Shown: in pieces, positions 13,609 through 17,774 of the stretch
How the letters are laid out: every line of letters begins with the position of its first letter
How positions within the stretch are numbered: position 1 is the stretch's first letter
NCBI GenBank assembly: GCA_025353305.1
Contig: JANXQX010000057.1
Span: 1 to 17,774, forward strand
Direction: 5' to 3'
DNA length: 17,774 nt
Source: Holophagaceae bacterium
Lineage (GTDB): Bacteria > Acidobacteriota > Holophagae > Holophagales > Holophagaceae
Notes under the pieces: generated by a model
Told to the model about the DNA's origin: nothing
The model's database searches: none
The model's input: only the letters and a program-made list of their open reading frames with translations
Program-made: the position numbers and the translations under genes

Positions 13609-15135
13609 TCACCTTCGGATGAAGGCCCGGTAGTCCACCACCACCAGGTGATGGGCCGCCATGTAGGCCGGATCGGGCAGGAAGCCGGCGAAGCCGGTTG
13701 CCCCCGAGGGGTCCACCTGGAAGACCACGAGGCCGAGCATGTCGTCGGGGTCGGGCCACTGCAGCAGGAACTGCAGCCCGTCCCAGTGGCGGATTCGCCC
13801 GCGGTAGGCCCGGGGCGCCAAGGAGGTGCAGGACAGCTCCTCGCCGTCCACGGCCAGCGCGAAGTCCCCGTAGATCTCACTGTGGTAGGTCCCGGCCAGC
13901 TGGGCCAGAGGGACCGGCAGCGGCGCGGGAGTGGCGGGGAAGATGGGCGGCGACTCCATGAGGGTCCACCTGGGCTGGTCGATTTCCAGGTAGCGCCGCT
14001 GCAGGTCCTCGCCGGAGAGGCCGATGTGGTCCTCCAGGAAGCGCGCAGCAACGGCCTCGGGGAACACCGTCAGGTTCATGTTGCAGAGGACGAAGAGCCC
14101 GACCCGCAGGCTGGGGACCAGGATCACGATGGTGCGGACCCCGTTCATAGCGCCGTTCTTGGTGACCACGGGGGTCCCCAGGAAGGTGTAGTTCTCCGTC
14201 CCCAGGCCATTGCCGGCGCCTTTCTCGCCGAGGGGCCCGCCCGGGCCGGTGACGAGGGCGGTCTTGAAGATCTCGGCGACGGTGCCGGGCTGCAGGACGG
14301 AGCGTCCTTCGTGCCGGCCTTCGGACAGGAGCATGCGGATCCAGCGGGCCATGTCCGCGCCGGTGGAGACCACCGAGCCCGCCGCCGCGAACTCGATTAG
14401 CTCCAGGTCCATGGGGATGGCGGCGCCATCCTTGAGCCGGTGCCCGCCGGCGTAATTGGCGTCCAGTTGCAGATCCTTCTTATCCCCGGAGGAGCGGCTC
14501 ATGCCGAGCGGCTCGAAGAGGGCCTTGCCGACGAAGGCGGGCCACTCGGGGGTGCCAAGGCCCGAGGCCCGGGCGGCGACTTCGCCGGCCAGGAAGAAGC
14601 CCAGGTTTGAATAGCGGGCCTTGTCTTGGAAGGAACCCAGGGGAACATAGCGGGCTCGGCCGAACTTCTCGGCGGTGTCGTAGCCCAGCCGGCCCAGCAG
14701 GTCCCCTTCGTAGGCCGGCAGGCCCGAGCGATGGGCCAACAGGTCCCGGAAGCTCACCTGGGCGGTTGCCCCGGGGGTGGCCAAGCGGAAGCCCGGATCC
14801 AGTTCCACCAGGGGCTGGTCCCAGCCCGCCCGGCCCGCGTCCACCAGGACGCCCGCGGAGGCGGCGGCCATGAACTTGGTGTTGGAGGCGATCTGGAAGC
14901 GGGTGTCGGGATCGACCCGGTCGGGGCGGCCGAGGCTGCGCACGCCGTAGCCCTTCAGCAACACGATGTCGCCGTCCCGCACCACCCCTACCACTGCGCC
15001 GGGCACGTGGTAGACCTCCCGGGTCTGCTCCACGAAGGCGTCGAAGGCCTGGTAGTTGGCGCTGCCCGGTCCCCGGCAGGCGCAGCCCAGGAGCAGCAGG
15101 CCGACGAGCCAGCGATGGAGCCCTGTGACGTTCAT
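13609..15135 (-). CDS. Serine hydrolase of the beta-lactamase / DD-peptidase S12 family, lipoprotein
   Basis: A 508-residue predicted lipoprotein: MNVTGLHRWLVGLLLLGCAC with lipid Cys at 18 (or 20). Catalytic motifs are SNTK at 84-87, YSN at 175-177 and KNGAMNG in the KTG position, with LLAHRSGLP, EPLGMSRSS and the AAAGSVVSTGADMARW block also typical. The C-terminal 110 residues (LAQLAGTYHSEIYGDFALAV, RHWDGLQFLL) resemble the small beta-barrel often appended to this family. It is a diverged paralogue of the next gene downstream; both probably face the periplasm attached to a membrane. The start has GGAGG six bases before ATG 15135. It lies 54 bases after the M23 peptidase gene. Likely a cell-wall or peptide hydrolase; substrate unknown. 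Confidence 0.9.
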   Translation of the reverse strand: MNVTGLHRWLVGLLLLGCACRGPGSANYQAFDAFVEQTREVYHVPGAVVGVVRDGDIVLLKGYGVRSLGRPDRVDPDTRFQIASNTKFMAAASAGVLVDAGRAGWDQPLVELDPGFRLATPGATAQVSFRDLLAHRSGLPAYEGDLLGRLGYDTAEKFGRARYVPLGSFQDKARYSNLGFFLAGEVAARASGLGTPEWPAFVGKALFEPLGMSRSSGDKKDLQLDANYAGGHRLKDGAAIPMDLELIEFAAAGSVVSTGADMARWIRMLLSEGRHEGRSVLQPGTVAEIFKTALVTGPGGPLGEKGAGNGLGTENYTFLGTPVVTKNGAMNGVRTIVILVPSLRVGLFVLCNMNLTVFPEAVAARFLEDHIGLSGEDLQRRYLEIDQPRWTLMESPPIFPATPAPLPVPLAQLAGTYHSEIYGDFALAVDGEELSCTSLAPRAYRGRIRHWDGLQFLLQWPDPDDMLGLVVFQVDPSGATGFAGFLPDPAYMAAHHLVVVDYRAFIRR

Positions 15136-15189
15136 GGTGGCCTCCTTTCGATTCAGGTCGCGATGGGGGAACCGGTCCCACGGCGGAGC

Positions 15190-16335
15190 CTAGGGGCCCA
15201 TGCTGACCACGGTGCCCTGGTCAAAGATGCGGGCGCTGAGGCTCCTGGGGGTGTCGAAGGCTTCGTAGGCGCCCTTGTAAGCCATCACCGAGGTATAGTC
15301 GGCCCGGCCCAGGTACACATACTTGTCCACCACGTAGGGCACGGAGTCGGCGTTGAAAACGTCCTTGGCGTTGCTAATCTGGAAGTGCAGGTGCGGGCAG
15401 TCGGACATCCCCGTGTTGCCCATCTTCGCCAGGACCTGGCCCACGGTGACCCGGTCGCCAGCCTTCACCCCCACGCTCTTGCTCTGGCAGTGTCCGTAGA
15501 CGGCGAAATGCCCTTGGCCGATGTCTACCACCACGTGGTTGCCGGCGGGGTTGGCCAGGATCAGGGGGTCGGTGATCTTCCCGGGCCAGCAGGCCTGGTC
15601 CGGTAGGATGTCCACGGCCTCCACCACCGTTCCGTCGGCCACCGCGTAGTAGTTCGTGCCCCAACCTGGGTAGTCCGCGTTCTCCTTGCCGGTGCCGGTG
15701 TAGAGGCGGCCGTCCGTGGTCAGGAGGCTCCAGTCTGAGGCCCAGCGCTGGGGATTCCTGCTGGCCCTGCCGAACAGGACCAGGGACAGGAAGTGATGGG
15801 TGGTGGCCTCGCCGATCTCGAAGGCCCCGAGACCCACGCCCTTAAGGGGCGGGGCGATGACCCGCACCGGAGCCAGGTCGACGGGGGTCCTGGCGCCGGT
15901 GAGGGTCATGACCTCCTCGCTGCCATTGCGCAGAAAGCGGAAGTGGTGGACCAGGGAGGCCGGCACACCGTTGCCCTGTTCCAGGTGGATCCAGACCCCT
16001 ACCGCGGTGATGGCGGAGCCGCCGTCGCTGGGGTTGAGGTAGACCAGCTGCCTCTCGAGGGTCTCGCAGCGGAAGCTTGCCACCACCTTCGACGGGTCGG
16101 CCCCGTCCAGGACATCCAGTCGGTCCAGGGTGTATCCCTGGGCCCGCAGGTCGACGGAGAGGTTTATCTCGTAGGCCAGGTTCTGCCACTCGGCGCTCTG
16201 GACCAGTTGCGGCGCGAAGGGCACCGAGGCTTCGATCATCGGCCGGGTTGGCGCGTCGCTATGCGCGCAGGCCTGGAACAGGATCGCTACGCCCATCAGG
16301 AATAAAGCGACGGTGAACCGAAGCCGTAAACGCAT
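15190..16335 (-). CDS. M23-family (LytM/NlpD-type) metallopeptidase lipoprotein
   Basis: From ATG 16335 it has 381 residues: basic n-region MRLRLR, hydrophobic core, lipobox LFQAC, then an N-terminal beta-rich domain (about 35-205) that carries no motif I know. The C-terminal M23 domain has QRWASDWSLL, YYAVADGTVVEAVD, NPAGNHVVVDIGQGHFAVYG, VTVGQVLAKMGNTGMSDC and PHLHFQI, with the HxH zinc motif at His315 and His317. The usual first zinc His (HxxxD) is not seen at the canonical place; QR.A.DW stands there, a form I recall in a branch of the family. The frame is open to 16377, but the promoter at 16368-16397 lies inside that extension, so 16335 is preferred. It heads the three-gene envelope operon. 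Likely a peptidoglycan or peptide endopeptidase. Confidence 0.86.
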   Translation of the reverse strand: MRLRLRFTVALFLMGVAILFQACAHSDAPTRPMIEASVPFAPQLVQSAEWQNLAYEINLSVDLRAQGYTLDRLDVLDGADPSKVVASFRCETLERQLVYLNPSDGGSAITAVGVWIHLEQGNGVPASLVHHFRFLRNGSEEVMTLTGARTPVDLAPVRVIAPPLKGVGLGAFEIGEATTHHFLSLVLFGRASRNPQRWASDWSLLTTDGRLYTGTGKENADYPGWGTNYYAVADGTVVEAVDILPDQACWPGKITDPLILANPAGNHVVVDIGQGHFAVYGHCQSKSVGVKAGDRVTVGQVLAKMGNTGMSDCPHLHFQISNAKDVFNADSVPYVVDKYVYLGRADYTSVMAYKGAYEAFDTPRSLSARIFDQGTVVSMGP

Positions 16336-16367
16336 TCTTCTGCCCCTGCCGACGGACTGCCGGGACG

Positions 16368-16397
16368 ATCGTACCAAGATGAGCTGATGGGAATCAA
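16368..16397 (-). promoter_or_regulatory. Predicted promoter of the M23 / S12 operon
   Basis: On the minus strand: TTGATT (16392-16397), an 18-base spacer, and TACGAT (16368-16373), 4 of 6 to each consensus. Transcription would begin near 16361, about 26 bases before ATG 16335. The match and spacing are reasonable for a sigma-70-type promoter. Confidence 0.4.
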
Positions 16398-16495
16398 GAG
16401 TTCTCAGCCGGGGGAGGATTGTCTCTGTTTGTTGTCCGGCTTGCGGCAGGGCCGGTTAACTCAGGTCGTTAGGCTTTTTTCCATCCATCAACCCG

Positions 16496-16501
16496 TACAA
16501 T
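16496..16501 (+). promoter_or_regulatory. Possible -10 element TACAAT ahead of the small ORF
   Basis: TACAAT matches the -10 consensus at 5 of 6. No good -35 lies 16-18 bases upstream (a T-run does). A GGAGG ribosome binding site follows at 16517-16521 and an ATG at 16528. Confidence 0.25.
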
Positions 16502-16527
16502 CTAACGCAAACCATCGGAGGCAACAC

Positions 16528-16668
16528 ATGCTTACAGCAAGCGGTTTGGATGCACTTAAGGCCCAACTGGACTCAGAAATCTCAATTTCTGTTGACATCA
16601 ACACAGCAATTCAAATTATTTCCTTTAGGAAAACCCCCGGCTTTGCCGGGGAGGCAGTCATGGTTTGA
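16528..16668 (+). CDS. Possible small ORF of 46 residues, unknown
   Basis: Starts MLTASGLDALKAQLDSEISI and ends GFAGEAVMV. A GGAGG site sits six bases before the ATG and a TACAAT -10 candidate lies upstream. The first 30 residues look like an amphipathic helix followed by a hydrophobic patch (INTAIQIISF). The last third runs through the GC-rich hairpin at 16635-16651, so the C-terminus may not be genuine and the ORF could be the leftover start of a lost gene. No family recognised. It sits between the divergent-looking M23 operon and the end of metH, and reads against metH. Confidence 0.35.
   Translation: MLTASGLDALKAQLDSEISISVDINTAIQIISFRKTPGFAGEAVMV
16634..16651 (-). terminator. Minus-strand rho-independent terminator, probably for metH
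   Basis: On the minus strand CCCCGGC-AAA-GCCGGGG forms a perfect 7-bp GC stem and is followed by GTTTTCC. It lies about 220 bases after the metH stop, with nothing convincing on the minus strand between. The T-run is short (four). Confidence 0.6.
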
Positions 16669-16869
16669 CCTTTCAGGAAGTGGGCTTTGCAGGAATTCAC
16701 CTATCTGCTGAGAGGAGCAAGGATTTTGAGAAACGTTGGAGATTGGTCGACTCGATGCGAACGAACGCCCTAAGAACGATGCCATAAACGCTCCAAACTC
16801 CATTCGATACTGGCTATTCACGGTCGGAACCCAGAGTCTTTTTGAGTTGTTAAATCAACGGTATTGGAC

Positions 16870-17774
16870 CTAGATCGAGAAATACCTTGCCTGGGGATGC
16901 CACGCGATAAGGGCCGAGGTAGTGTATTCCGGGTCCATCTGGAAACTGTCGGTCATCTGGACACCAATACTGGATCCTTTCAGAAGCTCCAGAATGGGCC
17001 CATTGCCCTCCAGATCCGGGCAGGCAGGGTAGCCGTAGGAATAGCGCGAACCCTGGTAACCCTGGCTGAAGAGCTGGCGCAGATTTGCCGAATCTCTGTG
17101 ATGGATGCCAAGCTCTCTGCGGATCTGTGCGTGCAGCCGCTCTGCATAGGCTTCGGTGAGTTCCGTGGCGAGCCCGTGGAAGTAGAAATAATCACGGTAC
17201 GAATCGGCCTTGTAGAGTTGCGAGGCAAAATCAGCGGCATTCTGGCTCAAAGTGACCATCTGCAAGGCCAGCACATCCAGGTTGCCGCTGGATTCAGGCA
17301 AAAAGAAATCCGCGATGCAAAGCCTTCGACCCGTCGCTTGGCGAGGGAAGGAAAGCGTGGCGATGAGCTTGCGCTGGCCTGGTGCCACTGAAGGATCCGA
17401 GTCGGGAGCGTAAACGAGTAGCGCGTCGCCTTGGGAACAAACAGGGAAATAGCCGTAGCAAGCCTTGGGTTTCAGGATGTCCCCGGCCAACAACCGCGCT
17501 TTCCATTCCGCAAGCACCGGAACCGCCTTTTCACGAAGCGTCGCTTCGAAGGCCTCGTTGCTGAGCATGCCTTGGGTGAAACCCCAACGGTTGCGCATCA
17601 CCACGAACTCATCCAGGAATTCGAAGAGTTCCACCAAGGGATGGCCGACTTCTTTCACGCCCCAGAAGGGAGGCACCGGTGTCGGCTCTGCGCCCTGGCG
17701 AACCCAGGAACTTTGGCCTTCGGAGGTTAGCGCCACGGAACTGCCGCCTTTCCGCAGCACCTTGATGGCGGCGG
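16870..17774 (-). CDS. metH: Cobalamin-dependent methionine synthase MetH, C-terminal activation domain (5' part outside window)
   Basis: MetH transfers a methyl group from methyltetrahydrofolate to homocysteine via cobalamin; this last domain binds S-adenosylmethionine to reactivate oxidised cobalamin. The frame is open to the window edge, so the gene continues to the right; the GTG at 17760 is internal. Visible family features are VPPFWGVKEV near the start of the domain, RNRWGFTQGM, ACYGYFPVCSQGD, the CIADFFLPESSGNLDVLALQ block, LTEAYAERLHAQIRRELG, the SAM-binding stretch GSRYSYGYPACPDLEGN, and the C-terminal MTDSFQMDPEYTTSALIAWH with HPQARYFSI. The gene ends with TAG at 16870-16872. Domains for homocysteine, folate and cobalamin binding lie outside the window. 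A terminator candidate is found about 220 bases downstream. Confidence 0.95.
   Translation of the reverse strand, partial: AAIKVLRKGGSSVALTSEGQSSWVRQGAEPTPVPPFWGVKEVGHPLVELFEFLDEFVVMRNRWGFTQGMLSNEAFEATLREKAVPVLAEWKARLLAGDILKPKACYGYFPVCSQGDALLVYAPDSDPSVAPGQRKLIATLSFPRQATGRRLCIADFFLPESSGNLDVLALQMVTLSQNAADFASQLYKADSYRDYFYFHGLATELTEAYAERLHAQIRRELGIHHRDSANLRQLFSQGYQGSRYSYGYPACPDLEGNGPILELLKGSSIGVQMTDSFQMDPEYTTSALIAWHPQARYFSI

Larger units (their letters stand above)
16378..16869. other. Intergenic region between the envelope operon and metH
   Basis: About 490 bases lower in GC than the operon. It holds the operon promoter, a T6 run at about 16475-16480, the possible 46-codon ORF, an inverted repeat CAGAAAT-CTCA-ATTTCTG (16574-16591) and the minus-strand terminator. 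From 16669 to 16869 I see nothing that I can support. Confidence 0.5.

Noticed and set aside
13570..15606. Plus-strand ORFs opposite the S12 and M23 genes
   Set aside because: Antisense shadows of high-GC genes, rich in Gly, His, Val and Gln, without motifs.
15190..16335. M23 peptidase called inactive because the first zinc histidine is not at the canonical place
   Set aside because: The QR.A.DW form seems usual for a branch of this family as I recall it, so loss of activity cannot be claimed from sequence alone.
16336..16377. Upstream start (ATG 16377) for the M23 lipoprotein
   Set aside because: It would put the -10 element inside the coding region and add a basic extension before a complete lipoprotein signal peptide.

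Overview
The window looks like a chromosomal segment of a GC-rich Gram-negative bacterium. My best guess is an Acidobacteriota member of the Holophaga/Geothrix type. This is inferred from the rpoN-hpf pairing, the futalosine-route menaquinone gene mqnC and overall gene style; no rRNA or other marker is present to prove it.

Left part (1-7842), mostly core genes. The 3' end of rpoN (sigma-54) is followed by hpf (ribosome hibernation factor), which ends in a textbook rho-independent terminator. A 54-residue zinc-ribbon ORF overlaps the start of mqnC by one base. Then come a convergent cytosolic-type 5'-nucleotidase, a shortened cysteine desulfurase with a degenerate 7-bp repeat tract upstream, a secreted type I phosphodiesterase on the minus strand, an RlmI-like 23S rRNA methyltransferase and a small zinc-ribbon membrane protein.

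Middle part (7843-11468), accessory. A roughly 500-base non-coding stretch holds a large nested inverted-repeat element (8002-8169). It folds on paper into a four-way junction and has a possible promoter just upstream, making it a candidate structured RNA. Next is what reads as a fragment of a plasmid backbone. On the minus strand lie parA, a ribbon-helix-helix antitoxin/partition protein, a ParE toxin gene broken by one in-frame amber codon, and a chimeric ORF that joins the N-terminal part of a plasmid RepA initiator to the C-terminal half of a GyrI-like domain. A 21-bp perfect interrupted palindrome lies in the parA promoter region. Divergent to parA are a small membrane protein and a lipoprotein whose 3' end appears cut off. 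Both outer genes of the fragment have lost their 3' ends, as expected if a plasmid piece of about 2.8 kb was captured by illegitimate recombination.

Right part (11469-17774). A very GC-rich minus-strand operon encodes three envelope proteins: an M23-family metallopeptidase lipoprotein and two serine beta-lactamase/DD-peptidase-family (S12) lipoproteins. It has a plausible sigma-70-type promoter. Upstream of it are a possible 46-codon small ORF and a minus-strand terminator hairpin. The window closes with the C-terminal activation domain of cobalamin-dependent methionine synthase (metH), running out of the window.

The points most worth following up are the RepA-GyrI chimera with the decayed plasmid module, the structured element at 8002-8169, and the 7-bp repeat tract. 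No tRNA, rRNA, CRISPR array or intact insertion sequence was seen.
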